Source of the DNA: Bettongia penicillata ogilbyi
Lineage: Eukaryota > Chordata > Mammalia > Diprotodontia > Potoroidae
Length of the DNA stretch: 64,000 bases
Reading direction: 5' to 3'
Assembly: GCA_023548195.1 (NCBI GenBank)
Contig: JAJHZJ010000414.1
Location: 544,501 to 608,500, forward strand
Both the position numbers and the translations under genes were made by a program. How positions within the stretch are numbered: position 1 is the first letter of the stretch; each line of letters opens with the position of its first letter. Below, one piece after another: positions 43,530 through 54,056 of this stretch. Below the pieces are notes generated by a model. That model was not told the DNA's origin. It did no database searches and saw only the letters and a list, made by a program, of their open reading frames with translations.

Positions 43530-45480
43530 GTACATCCAAGAACCTTATAGTTGGATAGGACCTCAAAGGCCATCCATTCTAATTCCTGCTTTGAAACATG
43601 CATCTGACAAATAGTAGTCATCCAAACTCTGTTTAAAGACTGTGACATGGAACTCATCCAAGTCATCCAACTCTCCAAGACAGCCTCTTCTACTTTGACT
43701 TGACATCAACTGCTGGAAATTATCATGTAACAACCCCTCCCTACCCCCAAAGCTGAGTCCTCAAGCAGAATAAACTTAATCATGCTTGTTTTGTTCAGTC
43801 GTTTCAGTTGTCTGTGACTCTTCATGATCCCATTTGGGGTTTTCTTAAAACATCCCCAGTCTCTTCAACCACATCTTTTTTCTACTGAGGCTTTCTCCTA
43901 AGCTTTTCTCCAGACCTCTTCTTTGTGCTGTAGCTACTAGATAAAGTCTCTAGGGTACAGGTCTGAAGGAGTTTCTATAGCTTGTCCCTTCCCCATAACC
44001 CATCTATGGGTACAAAGCTTGGGCTACTATTGCCATTTCTCATTATGAATCATAAACAGAGAAGAATCTTAGAGCTGAAAGGGAACCTTGCAGGTATTTG
44101 AGTCCAGCCTCCCTCCCAGAACAGAAATCTCTAGGGCCTCCTTGACAGATGCTCATTGATCCTCTGAATATGTCTGGTGAAGGGGAGCTGCTCTCTCTCA
44201 AAGCAGCCTCTTCCACTGACAGCGCTGTTTGTCAAACAGTTAGTTCTTCCTTATCTGGAACTGCAATGAGTCTCTTTATCATTTCCCCTTCATTGGCTCC
44301 AACCCTGCTCTTTGGAGCTAGATACACAAGATGTCGGTTTCCTCTTTTACATGACAGTGCTTTAAACACTTGAGGACAGCTATCAAGTCCCCCACCCAAA
44401 GGATTCTCTTCAGGAGGCTAACCATACCCCAATCCCGTAAGCATTCATCATAGACAATTGTTTCCAGACTACTCAGCATTCCAATAGCTCCTTTCTGAAT
44501 GTATTACAGTTTTTCAATAGATTGTGTGAAATGAGGTGCTTGGAACTCAATCTGCAATATTCCAGATGTAGTCTGATCTGCAAAGAATTCAATCAAACTC
44601 TGATTTCTGTGATCTGGTAATTTATTCTAGTACTTCATTACTTCATTATTTCATTGGTAGGAGTACTGCACTACCTCCCCATGCCTTTTTAGAGAATGCC
44701 ATGAAGTACTGTGCCCCCCACCAAAAAATAAATTCTTAGTAGTCAGTCTTCTGGTGATGAAGTTCTCTGAAATTTGTTAGAATAGTTCTCAACCACAGTC
44801 CTTCACTAATACAATACCCTAAGCCTTACCAGCTTGGTAGGACCAGCCAAACCTTGTATTCTGCCTTTTATCCTTAGAAAACCCAGGCTCACCTCTATGC
44901 TACAATGGAGCGTTGGGGTAAATCTATGATAAAATATCGAGAAGCTATATTTCTATCAAAATAGCTTCAAATCAAGTTAGCTTTTTTTTTTTTTTTGCTA
45001 TCCACATTGTTAGCTTATATAGAGCCAACTAAGACCCCCAGGTCTTTTTCTCATGAACTGCTGTCACACCATGTCTGACCTAGCCTATATTTGTATGGGA
45101 GATATTTTTATAAGTGGGACTGTGGATTTACCTGTGTTATTTTTGGCTACTTTTATTATTTCAGGCTACTAAAGGACCAGAGGGATGGACTCTGAGATCC
45201 CTTCCAACTCTAAGGTTCTGTAATTTTCAGAAGGTGATACTGTCATCACTGGTATTTGCACTCCTTCCAAGCTTTGTATTATCAGTGATTCTCAGAGGGT
45301 TTGCTCAAAATTTACTCCATTTTCCCCTCCCTCTTGGCCTTGTTCTAAATCTAGTGATACCACTCTCTGGTTTTACTCCCAAGACACATGATGGAGTTCT
45401 ACTTTCCCAAAGTTCCCTAATATTTCAAGATCTGGTTTTTAAATATTGATTCTGTCTCCAATGGGACTAATTTTCCTTCC
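43530..45480 (-). repeat. L3/CR1-type LINE, about 2 kb, antisense
   Basis: A long reverse match: 'ggataggacctcaaaggcca', 'gactgtgacatggaactcat', 'ttgaggacagctatcaagtc', 'tattccagatgtagtctgat', 'agacccccaggtctttttct', 'tttgtattatcagtgattct'. A second 3' start at about 44055 ('cttagagctgaaagggaacc') and a SINE scrap at 43795-43850 suggest two stacked copies. Confidence 0.65.
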
Positions 45481-45563
45481 CAACACTGTGATGTGAAAAA
45501 TTCTTAGATATGCCCTCAGTGTTTTCTTTCATCCAAGTTAGTAGCAAAAATGATATTCCCTGG

Positions 45564-45620
45564 GGCAGCTAGGTGGCGCAGTGGGGAGCACAATTCTGTC
45601 CACTACACAGCCTAGCTACC
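45564..45620. repeat. Fold-back of two SINE heads
   Basis: A sense SINE head (45564-45584, with the A-box-like 'tggcgcagtgg' at 45574-45584) is followed after 15 nt by an antisense SINE head (45600-45620). The arms pair at 16 of 21 positions. Confidence 0.65.
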
Positions 45621-45844
45621 TTTATCGAGTCTTTTCTTCTACAAAAGCCTCTAGCAGTAGCAACTTGGGCAACAGCTACTTTTTTGGATGATCTGCCAGA
45701 GAACACATTGTAAATTATAAGAACCTCCGTGCTACTGTCCTTTAATCTCATTTAACTTGAAGGACAATTGCATATGCTAATTGGGATTACCAGAGAGACT
45801 AGATGTTGACATTGTGTAAGTTATAATAACTGACAGTGATCCAA

Positions 45845-46075
45845 GTCCTTAAGTGGAAAGGGCATTAGACTAAGAGTCAAGATACTCCCAGTTCAGGTTC
45901 TTAATAGCTGTGTGACTCTAGATAAGTCCCAGAACTCCACTTTCTCATCTGTAAAAGAGGGATAATAATACTTACACTACGTACCTCACAATATTCTCAT
46001 CAAAAAAGTATTTATTTAAATGTTAGATAACCATGTAAATGTGAATAGTCGTTATGAGTTATGATCCCTTATATT
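45845..46075 (+). repeat. CORE-SINE, sense
   Basis: 'gggcattagactaagagtca', 'gtgtgactctagataagtcc', 'ctttctcatctgtaaaagag'. Confidence 0.6.
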
Positions 46076-46357
46076 TACAATCCCTTGATGGTTTTTTTTT
46101 TCATTCTGACAGCCTGATGTCCAGAAACTCATTAAGAAAACTTTAATCAAAAATATTTTTATTTCTCCTTTTATTTTTTCTCCTGTTACTTTTAAAATTT
46201 TTATTTTATTTTTAATGTATGGAGTAAAACAGCATTTCCATAACAATAACATAATACAATAAAAAAGATGATTGCACATGAAACTGTAAATCTTTTATGC
46301 ACAACTTGCTATTCTTTTCAAATATATAACAAAATTATCATGTAAATGTCTTTTTTC

Positions 46358-46359
<2 letters not shown>

Positions 46360-46411
<52 letters not shown>
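46360..46411. repeat. (TA)26 microsatellite
   Basis: 52-bp uninterrupted alternating TA run. Confidence 0.95.
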
Positions 46412-46413
<2 letters not shown>

Positions 46414-47035
46414 CCCTTTATTCAAAAATCTTAATGGCTTCCCTCTACCTAGGAAAAACTACACAACCCAAGGTAGGGAAAGTGATTCAGTTTAAAGCCA
46501 TACTCTTGAGTCCAAGTGACTTTAATGGATGTGTGAGGAGAGGTATTGTCTCAAGCAGAGTCTCATGGGATGGCTATCCCTTGATGGGGTCACTATGCTT
46601 TGCAAACTTAGAAATTCAAATTTTGTGAAGTGTTCTAATGCTATAGAGATTAATTCACCCTAAACAAACATAAGTTATTTTTAAGTGGGAATGGCAAATG
46701 ATGAATTCATGATGACAGATATACCATGCTCAGGAACTGGAACTTGAAATCTGTATGGGGAACCTCTTTATTTTAAGTTAGTCTGACCCTGTTATAGGTC
46801 AGCCGGTTACTTGGTGAGCAGAGAATTAGAACATAAGGCGTGAGAGATTCTTAAGGGGCAATCTTAAGGGGCTGGATAACTTCCAGCCTATCAATATTTC
46901 TTTCTGAGTCAAGCAGCATGCCCACTCTCCTTTCCAACACAGTGGCATGCTAATACAGATTCTTACTGCCTAGACAAGCAAGGCTAGGCAGACAAATGTG
47001 TTGAAATAAGGTCAGGAGTGGGAGAATTTAGCAAA
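46412..47035. other. MYLK intron, nothing recognised
   Basis: Unnamed sequence; possibly an old L2 scrap at 46425-46500 ('caaaaatcttaatggcttcc'). Confidence 0.4.
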
Positions 47036-47039
47036 GTAG

Positions 47040-47222
47040 CATAGATTTAGAGCTGGAAGGAACCTTTGTCATCATCGAGTCAAACGCTCTCCTCCCCCCA
47101 TTTTACAGATAAGGAAACTGAGACCTAAGAGATTATATGACTTATCCAGTAAGTATCTGAGGTCAAATTTGAACTCAGGTCTTCCTGATTCCAGGTCCAG
47201 CACTCTATCCCCTGGACTACTG
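47040..47222 (-). repeat. MIR/CORE-SINE
   Basis: 'agatttagagctggaaggaa', 'ttttacagataaggaaactg', 'caaatttgaactcaggtctt', 'cagcactctatcccctggac'. Confidence 0.7.
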
Positions 47223-47639
47223 CTATGTTACTGTTCTATGTGTAAAATAGGTCAGTGGCCTGTAGATGAATTTTGCTCTTGCTGGGGAAGAGACAAAAGC
47301 TAAGATGTCACACACCTGTTCTGTCATCTGAGCGTAGTCATTCGTATTCATCTCTCTGGTCTCAGTTTGTCAGAGTACCTATAGTGTTAGAAGATCCAGA
47401 TCATTGCAGAAGCTTGCAAGCTATTCACCTGACTCCTGGAATCAGTCTTACCTGCCATACTGATTCTCATCTGTTAGTCTACAAAGATGCTGCTTAGACC
47501 CACTTGAATATACAAGAGACATTATATCCCTTCTTTCCTTATATAATCAGTAGAGGTAGGATCACAGCAATCTGACAAAGAGCTTTTACTGTAGGGATTA
47601 AGAAAAGAGATGTGGAATATCAGATAGGTCTTGCATAGA

Positions 47640-47765
47640 AGTCTGGGTAAATCAGCAGCTAAATTCTATGGGGACTGTTTTGTTCTCTGTATCTGTACCT
47701 CTAGCACCTTGCTTAGTGACTTACGGATAACAGGTACTTAATAAATGTTTGTAGATTATTTAGCA
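47640..47765 (+). repeat. L2-type LINE 3' end
   Basis: 'ctgtatctgtacctctagca', 'ggataacaggtacttaataa'. Confidence 0.6.
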
Positions 47766-47983
47766 TAGCAATAGGGACTGTGATCTCATTCATATAGGAA
47801 CCTTCCAGGTGAGGAAGCTCATGTAGGTCAATACCTCTCTGTGAATTTTTAATTGTATGGAGTGGCTGAGAGCCCCTCAAGGCCAAGTGACTTGTCAAGT
47901 GACTGAGTCACTGAATGACAGAGCCAGTGTGTATCACAGGGGGGACTTCAACTTTTGTCGTCCTGAATTTGAGGCCAATTCTC

Positions 47984-49005
47984 TCATGTCATTCAGTTGA
48001 GTCTGACTCTTTGTGACCCCAAGGATGATAGCATGTCAGGCCTTTCCATTCTCCACTGTCCCTGAAAGTCTGTAAAAGTTCCTATTTGTTGTTTCGGTTA
48101 CACTGTCTACCCATCTCATCCTCTGCCATCCCCTTTCCCTTTTATCATCAATCTTCCCCAACATCAGTCTTTTCCAGTGAGTCCTATCTTCTTATTATGT
48201 GGCCAAAGGATTTAAGCTTCAACTTCAGTATTTGGCCTTTTAGTAAATAGTTTGAACTAATTTAAGTATTTACTCATTTGACCTCCTTGCTGTCCAAAGA
48301 ACTCTCAAAAGTCTTCTCCAGCATCATAATTCAAAAGCATAGATTTTGCAGTACTCAGCTTTCCTTATAATCCAGCTCTCACAGTCACTGGAAAAAACAT
48401 AGCTTTGATTATACTGATCTTTATTGGCAAGGTTATGTCTCTGTTATGTATGCTATCCAGATTTGCCATAACTTTCCTTCCAGGGAGCAAGTGTCTTTTA
48501 ATTTCATAGCTACAGTCGCCATCTGCAGTGATCTTTGACCCCAAGAAAATAAAATCTGACACTGCTTCTATTTCTTCTCCCTCTGTTTGATAGAAAGTGA
48601 TGGGATAGTTTGTAAGATACTAGGGTTTCTGGGGGGATGAGGAGACGTTTATGTAAAGCTTCAAGCTGACTTTTACACTCTCCTCTCTCACTCTCATCAA
48701 GATTCTTTTATTCAACTTCTGCCATCACAGTGGTATCATCTACATAGCTGAGACTATAAATATTTCTCCTGGCAACGTTAATTCCAGCTTTGCTTCATCC
48801 AGCCTGGCATTTCACATGATATACTCTGCATATTGGTTAAATAAATATGGTGTTCCATGTTCTGTTCAAACTGTTGCTTCTTGGCCCACATACAGGTTCC
48901 TCAAGGAGACAAGTAAGATGATCTGGTGTTCCCATCTCTTTGAGGACTTGCCACATGTTGTTCTCTCTGTATAGTACACCAGAAGCATCAAGCACGCAGC
49001 CCACG
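47984..49005 (-). mobile_element. BovB/RTE non-LTR retrotransposon, 5'-truncated, dead
   Basis: On the minus strand, fragments of an RTE-clade reverse transcriptase appear in order: a segment with L-K-E-M-G-T-P-D-H-L-T-C-L-L (near 48950-48900), the catalytic Y-V-D-D-T-T box (YVDD codons at 48735-48746), then D-F-I-F-L-G-S-K-I-T-A-D-G-D-C and R-D-I-T-L-P-I-K (48365-48562). The 3' end (about 48050-47984) reads 'ggtcacaaagagtcagactc', the tail it shares with the marsupial SINE. The 5' half of the ORF is absent, a short stretch before Y-A-E-Y-I-M is deleted, and stops and frameshifts separate the pieces. Confidence 0.85.
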
Positions 49006-49009
49006 ACAC

Positions 49010-49195
49010 TACTGAGTACAGCTTGAACCGAATTAAAATAGAATTGAGAAATTGTTAACAAAATAAATAAAAATACCAAAAAATAGATGTCATGTCAAAA
49101 GTAAGTCAATATGCATCCCACAGGGATTCTTAGGTACCGTTTAATGGCCCCCATTTCTACTTGATTTTGACACCAGTGTTCCTACCTCATGCTAC
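49010..49195. repeat. hAT-type non-autonomous element, copy 2 of 3
   Basis: 'cgaattaaaatagaattgag', 'aaaagtaagtcaatatgcat', 'tctacttgattttgacacca' match 12803 and 56604. It abuts the 5' end of the BovB relic. Confidence 0.6.
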
Positions 49196-49554
49196 CTCTT
49201 TAAATTGAGACATGTTCAAAACTCCCTCAGAGAAAGTTTGATGCATTTGTCTGAAGTGTCTCAAACTGTGGATTAGTTTTACATTTACAAATATAGCAAG
49301 GGAGGGGAAGATAACTTAAGCACTTGCTTTGCCTCTGACTGGTGATGCTTGTAATGAAGAGTTAACTAAAGGCGGCTACATTAAAATCATAGTAGTCCAA
49401 GGTGGAGATTCAGAAACTTGATCTTAGGAAGGGTAATGGAATTTTGAGGGATTAACTCAAACTAAACAAATTCCTATTATATACTAATGATCACCCCAAC
49501 TGGTGATAACAGATATTAGTGAATACCAGATGGGATGCCTCTCTCCCTTACCTT
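49196..49554. other. MYLK intron, nothing recognised
   Basis: Unnamed sequence up to the half-L1 target duplication. Confidence 0.45.
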
Positions 49555-49569
49555 TCCCCAAATATTTTT
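49555..49569. repeat. Half-L1 target-site duplication, left copy
   Basis: 'tccccaaatattttt' is repeated exactly at 52510-52524. In the element's direction the duplication begins AAAAATATTT after TAT, compatible with an L1-endonuclease-type nick. Confidence 0.9.
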
Positions 49570-49599
49570 TTTTTTTAATTTATTTATTTAGCTTTTTAC

Positions 49600-50586
49600 T
49601 TTCATTTTCACAAATTTTTGGGTTCCAAATTTTTCTCCCCTTTTCTCCCCTCCCCCCCACCCCAATACCCCAAGCAATCTAATTTTCCCTATCTTCAATC
49701 TGTCCTCTCTTCTGTCATCCCTCCCTTCCCTTGTCTCTATCTTCTCTTTTCTCCTGTAGGGCCAGATGACTTTCTATTCCTCATTAACTGTATGTCTTCT
49801 TTCCTAGTTGCAACAACAATACTAAACAATTGTTCCTGAAACTTTGAGTTCCAAATTCTCCCCATCCCTCCCTCCCCATCCATTCCCTTTGGTACAGCAG
49901 GCAATTCATTATAGGCCATATCTGTGTAGCTTTGCAAGTGACCTTCCTGATAGTCGTGTTGTGTAAGACTAACTGAATTGCCATCCCTCTTAACCTGCCC
50001 CTCATTGTTTCTCTTCTGTCCTTTGATCCTGTCCCTCCCCAAGTGTTGACTTTCAATTACTCCCTCCTCCCTTTGCCCTCCCTTCCATCATCCCCCCCCA
50101 ATATCTCCTTCTCCCCCGCTTTCTTATACTGTAAGATAGGTTTTCATACCAAAATGAGTGTGCATTTCACTCCTTCGTTTAGTCAAATGTGATGAGGGTA
50201 AACTTTTGTTTGTTTGTTTGTTTGTTTGTTTTTTCCCTCAGCTCTCCTCTTTTTCCCTCCACTAAAAACATCTCCTACTTGCCTCTTAAATGACATATAG
50301 TTACCCCCTTCCATTTCCCCCTCTTTCCTCTCACTACATTTCTCTCTCACCATTTACCTTAATTTCTTTTAAGGTATGGTCCCATCCTATTCAGTTCAAT
50401 CTGTGCTCTCTGTCTCTGCATGTGTGTGCATGCGTGTACATGTGTATGTGTGATCCCACCAACCACCCAGATACTGAAAAGTTTTAAGAGTTAGAAATAT
50501 TGTCCTTCCCTGTATGAATGCAAACAGTTCATTTCTGGTAAGTCCCTTAATACTTCTCCTTGCTGTTTACTTTTGCATGCTTCCTC
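49600..50586 (-). other. Half-L1 3' region with two similar modules
   Basis: The + strand shows 'gggttccaaatttttctcc' plus a C/T tract and 'aagcaatctaattttccc' (49619-49690), and again 'tgagttccaaattctcccc', a C/T tract and 'caggcaattcattatagg' (49843-49916). The second resembles L1-type 3' UTR copies at 12990 and 56280. A (GTTT)n run is at about 50206-50233. Confidence 0.6.
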
Positions 50587-51693
50587 TCATTCTTGTGTTT
50601 GAAAGTCAAATTTTCTTTTCAGCTCTGGTCTTTTCATTAAGAATGATTGAAAGTCCTCTGTTTCATTGAAAGACCATATTTTCCCTTGCAGTATTATACT
50701 CAGTTTAGCTGGGTAGGTGATTCTTGGTTTGAGTCCTAGTTCCTTTGCCTTTTGGAATATCCTATTCCACGCCCTTCGATCCCTTAATGTAGAAGCTGCT
50801 AGATCTTGGGTTATCCTGATTGTATTTCCACAGTACTGGAATTGTTTGTTTCTGGCTGCTTGCAAGATTTTTTCCTTGAGCTGGGAGTTCTGGAATTTGG
50901 CCACAATGTTCCTAGGAGTTTCTCTTTTTGGATCTCTTTCAGGTGGTGATCGATGGATTCTTTCAATACTTATTTTGCCCTCTGGTCCTAGAATGTCAGG
51001 GCAGTTTTCCTTGATAATTTCATGCAAGATGATGTCTAGGCTCTTTTTTTGATCATGGCTTTCAGGTAGTCCCATAATTTTTAAGTTGTCTCTCCTTGAT
51101 CTATTTTCCAGGTCAGTTGTTTTTCCCATGAGATATTTCACATTCTCTTCCATTTTATCGTTCTTTTGGTTTTGTTTGGTGATTTCTTGGTTTCTCATAA
51201 AGTCATTAGACTCCATCTGTTCCATTCTAATTTTGAGAGAACTATTAAATTCAGTGAGCTTTTGAGCCTCTTTTTCCATTTGGCTCATTCTGCTTTTGAA
51301 TGCATTCTTCTCCTCATTGGCTTTTTGAACCTCTTTTGCCAATTGAGTGAGCCTATTTTTCAGGGTGTTAATTTCCTCAGCATTTTTTTGGGACTCCTTT
51401 ACCAAGATATTGACCTTTTTTTCATACTCTTCTTGCATCTTTGTCATTTCTCTTCCCAGTCTTTCCTCCACCTGTCTAACTTGCTTTTCAAAATCCTTTT
51501 TAAGCTCTTCCAAGGCCTGAGCCCACCCAACACCCCCCTGGGGTGTCTGGGGTACTGAGGCCCCGCCCTCCACATCTTTCCCTGATGGGAAAAATACGTC
51601 CTCGTCCTCCCCATCAGATCCGAAGGTCGGGATCGTTTGCATTTGTTGGAAAAAACTCTCTAAAGTCTTATTTTTCTTTCCCTTTCTAGGCAT
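50587..51693 (-). CDS. LINE-1 ORF1p-like RNA-binding protein (half-L1)
   Basis: An uninterrupted 368-codon frame from ATG to stop. The start M-P-R-K-G-K-K-N-K-T is basic; residues about 55-195 are a heptad-rich, Lys/Glu-rich coiled coil that would trimerise; residues about 192-260 hold the RRM, opened by D-L-E-N-R-S-R-R-D-N-L-K-I-M-G-L-P-E, the most conserved L1 ORF1p signature; residues about 261-368 form the C-terminal domain with N-I-V-A-K-F and A-R-N-K. Human ORF1p is about 338 residues, so the length is typical. L1 ORF1p coats the element RNA as a chaperone in the RNP. Full preservation of the frame implies a young insertion or recent mobility. Confidence 0.93.
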   Translation of the reverse strand: MPRKGKKNKTLESFFQQMQTIPTFGSDGEDEDVFFPSGKDVEGGASVPQTPQGGVGWAQALEELKKDFEKQVRQVEERLGREMTKMQEEYEKKVNILVKESQKNAEEINTLKNRLTQLAKEVQKANEEKNAFKSRMSQMEKEAQKLTEFNSSLKIRMEQMESNDFMRNQEITKQNQKNDKMEENVKYLMGKTTDLENRSRRDNLKIMGLPESHDQKKSLDIILHEIIKENCPDILGPEGKISIERIHRSPPERDPKRETPRNIVAKFQNSQLKEKILQAARNKQFQYCGNTIRITQDLAASTLRDRRAWNRIFQKAKELGLKPRITYPAKLSIILQGKIWSFNETEDFQSFLMKRPELKRKFDFQTQE

Positions 51694-52509
51694 TTTCCCA
51701 GCCAGTTACTTGACTTCTGAGATTCCTTTCCACCTCCGCCTGGATCCGCCCAGCTAGTACTTGACCTCTGAGATTCAAATGCGCTTTCCCGCGGCAAGCT
51801 TTAGTTCTGGCGCAGGGTGGGGGCAGGGCCGCTTCCTAGCTTGGGCCCTCAGGGGCTTTCTGAAGAGACTTTCAGGAACAGAGCCGATGGGGGCGGGGTG
51901 GGGGACCCCGCCTGCTGTGCTCAGCTCCCTTGGGGGTTTTATTCAGAGGCGTTCAGCAGTAGAGCAGGGTGGGGGCAGGGCCGTCTCCCCTGCTCGGCTC
52001 CCTCAGGTTGGAAAGACCTTCAGTATTGAAGATCCTACCTGCTGCTGGGGGATTCCTGAGTCCTGGGCCGTTGCCGCCTCAGCCGCCCGCCCACGCCTCT
52101 GCCTCCGCCGCTTCCTGCCCCCCGTCTCTGCCGCCGCCACTTCCTCCCGAGGGGGCCCGCTCCCCTCCCCTAGCGCAGGCTTCTTTTTAACTGACCTTTA
52201 GCTTCTGTGGGCAGAGGGACTTTCCCGGCTGCCGGAGATTCTCCCGGAGCTTTCCTCTCAGAAGTCTGCTCAGGTCAGCTTCTCTGGGTCGCGGCCAGGG
52301 GTGGGGGTGGGGTCCGCTTTCCTGGCTGCGATGGACCCCGGGGACGGCTCTCCAGGGTTCAGTGGAACGGAAATCTCTTCCCCTATGTTTGTGCACCCCC
52401 TGCAGAGATTCAGAATTTATGGGGCTCTCCTTTTACCTCAATTCCATGGGTTTTGGGCTCGGAGCTCGTGAATGTGCGTCCTTCTACTCCGCCATCTTGG
52501 CTCCGCCCC
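51694..52509 (-). promoter_or_regulatory. Half-L1 5' UTR / internal promoter
   Basis: C+G-rich and rich in CpG compared with the rest of the window. The outermost bases carry a YY1-type motif (AAGATGGCGG on the minus strand, 52498-52489), the same position and motif used by human L1 to set transcription start. It may fire transcripts antisense to MYLK and is a likely methylation target. Confidence 0.7.
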
Positions 52510-52524
52510 TCCCCAAATATTTTT
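52510..52524. repeat. Half-L1 target-site duplication, right copy
   Basis: Exact copy of 49555-49569. Confidence 0.9.
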
Positions 52525-52559
52525 ATACAAGTAAAATCAGACAGCATGGTAGAGTGAAT

Positions 52560-52900
52560 GGAGCGCTAGCTTTGAATCGATCAGTCAGCAAGTATTTATT
52601 ACACACCCACGGTGTGTCAGGCGTTGCACTGAGTATATAATCAGATACAATTAAACAACCCCTACTCACAAGGAGCTTTCATTCAAATGAAAGAGACAAA
52701 TCTACATGTAAATATATGTAAGTATCATAAATATAACATCAATAAATTCAAATATATACACAGTAGTTAAACAGAAGGTAGCTTAGGAGGTAGGGTGCTA
52801 GCACTTGAGGGGACCAGAAAAAGCTTGATGTCAAAAATAATTTTAAGCTGCATTTTAAAGAGGAGGGAAAAAACCTATGAGCTGGAGGTAATGAGGAAAT
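52560..52900 (-). repeat. L2/L3-type LINE 3' end
   Basis: 'cagcaagtatttattacaca', 'cacggtgtgtcaggcgttgc', 'actcacaaggagctttcatt'. Confidence 0.55.
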
Positions 52901-53654
52901 GGATGCAAGTCCCATCTCTGACACTTATGAGCTGTGTGATCCTCTAGGCAACTATCTAATACTATTACCTTCAGAAAGGTGCCAGCTTACATTGGTAGAG
53001 AGAATTTCCTCAGCTAGGGGTTCAAATTATAGCAGTGAAATCATAGGTCCACTCCTGTTCCTATCCTAAAATCAGCCTTAAAGGACCATCAAGGTCAACC
53101 TTAAAATGGAAATAATAATAATAGAAAATATCAACAACAAGTGTGAAGGGTACAAAAGCAGTCCTTCCCTCTTTTCTTTGATGGTGGTAGTTTGGGGATC
53201 ATATCAATTATAGACTGGCTGTTTGTTTCCGAGTCTTGAAGGGTTTTTCCCTTTTTTTTTATTTAAACAAACTGAGAAAGTTACCTTCATCTCCTCTAGT
53301 CAATTTCTTCCCTGAGTCATTACTTGGTAGGCTATCTCAAAACCTGTGGCTTAGAACACTTTCTCAAAATGAGATAACCCCCTTCCCTACAATAACCTAG
53401 GTACCTAGAACCTAGGACACTTTTGTTACAAACATACAGACAGTCTCAGTCACTGTCCAAGGCATAGGTTCCATTGCCCTCTGTGAAAACTTCCTGACTC
53501 CCACTCCTTGATGCTTCTTCTCTATATCCTAACCCTTCTTGGTCCAACATCAGAATACCTCTTCTCAGCCCAAACTCTTCTCTCTATTTTACATCAAATG
53601 TGGTGAAAACTCAGTGTGACTCTCAGTAACCAAGTCTTCTCATAGGACAAGGAA
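52901..53654. other. MYLK intron, mostly unrecognised
   Basis: A SINE scrap is at about 52900-52990 ('tgagctgtgtgatcctctag') and an L2-like sense piece at 53440-53600. No exon. Confidence 0.4.
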
Positions 53655-53775
53655 GACTCGGTGCGTCCCAAAAGTAATAGAGGCTGGTTTTGCCTTTCTT
53701 TGTATCCCTAGCACTTAGCACAATTCTTGGTACATAGTGAACACCTAATAAACCCTGGTTAAGAGTGATTGGAGA
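53655..53775 (+). repeat. L2-type LINE 3' end
   Basis: 'tttctttgtatccctagcac', 'ttggtacatagtgaacacct', 63 bp before the next MYLK exon. Confidence 0.6.
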
Positions 53776-53838
53776 CTTAATCTCTCCTTTGATCTTTCTA
53801 TTTTCCTCTTCTCCCACAATTCCTCTCTCTACTTCCAG

Positions 53839-54056
53839 TGTGTCTGGGGGCGAGCTGTTTGAGCGGATCATCGATGAGGACTTTGAGTTAACTGAACGGG
53901 AGTGTATCAAGTACATGAAACAGATTTCAGAAGGTGTGGAGTATATCCACAAGCAGGGTATCGTCCACCTTGACCTCAAGCCTGAGAACATTATGTGTGT
54001 CAATAAGACTGGGACCAGGATCAAGCTCATTGACTTTGGATTGGCCAGGAAACTAG
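53839..54056 (+). CDS. MYLK: MYLK exon: kinase catalytic loop and DFG
   Basis: The 218-nt exon encodes V-S-G-G-E-L-F-E-R-I, T-E-R-E-C-I-K-Y-M-K-Q-I, the catalytic loop H-L-D-L-K-P-E-N with the catalytic Asp and its Lys and Asn partners, and the Mg-binding I-D-F-G-L-A-R. HLD in place of the commoner HRD is normal for MLCK and titin-type kinases. Its first T completes an Ile codon from 41789 and its last G joins AG at 59522 to make Glu. The acceptor is 'tctctctacttccag', the donor 'taggtaata'. Every catalytic residue expected is present, so this is a functional kinase locus. Confidence 0.98.

Larger units (their letters stand above)
49570..52509 (-). mobile_element. Full-length ORF1-only LINE-1 (HAL1-type)
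   Basis: A 2940-bp element in antisense to MYLK, between kinase exons. In its own direction it has a GC-rich 816-nt 5' UTR (52509-51694) starting 'ggggcggagccaagatggcg', an open ORF1 (51693-50587), a 1017-nt 3' region (50586-49570) with purine-rich G runs, and an A-rich end. A 15-bp target duplication flanks it. There is no trace of ORF2 (endonuclease/reverse transcriptase). This layout is that of HAL1 elements, which rely on L1 enzymes in trans. A deletion of ORF2 after insertion is the alternative, but the ends and the size argue for a unit that mobilised as such. Confidence 0.85.

Noticed and set aside
48365..48562. Reverse-transcriptase frame as a host gene
   Set aside because: It is a fragment of a truncated BovB element with stops and a deletion upstream.
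51166..51558. 130-codon open frame on + across the half-L1
   Set aside because: Shadow of the ORF1 coiled coil on the opposite strand.
51761..52557. Several GC-rich open frames on +
   Set aside because: They run antisense through the half-L1 5' UTR, where GC-rich sequence has few stops; no domain is seen.
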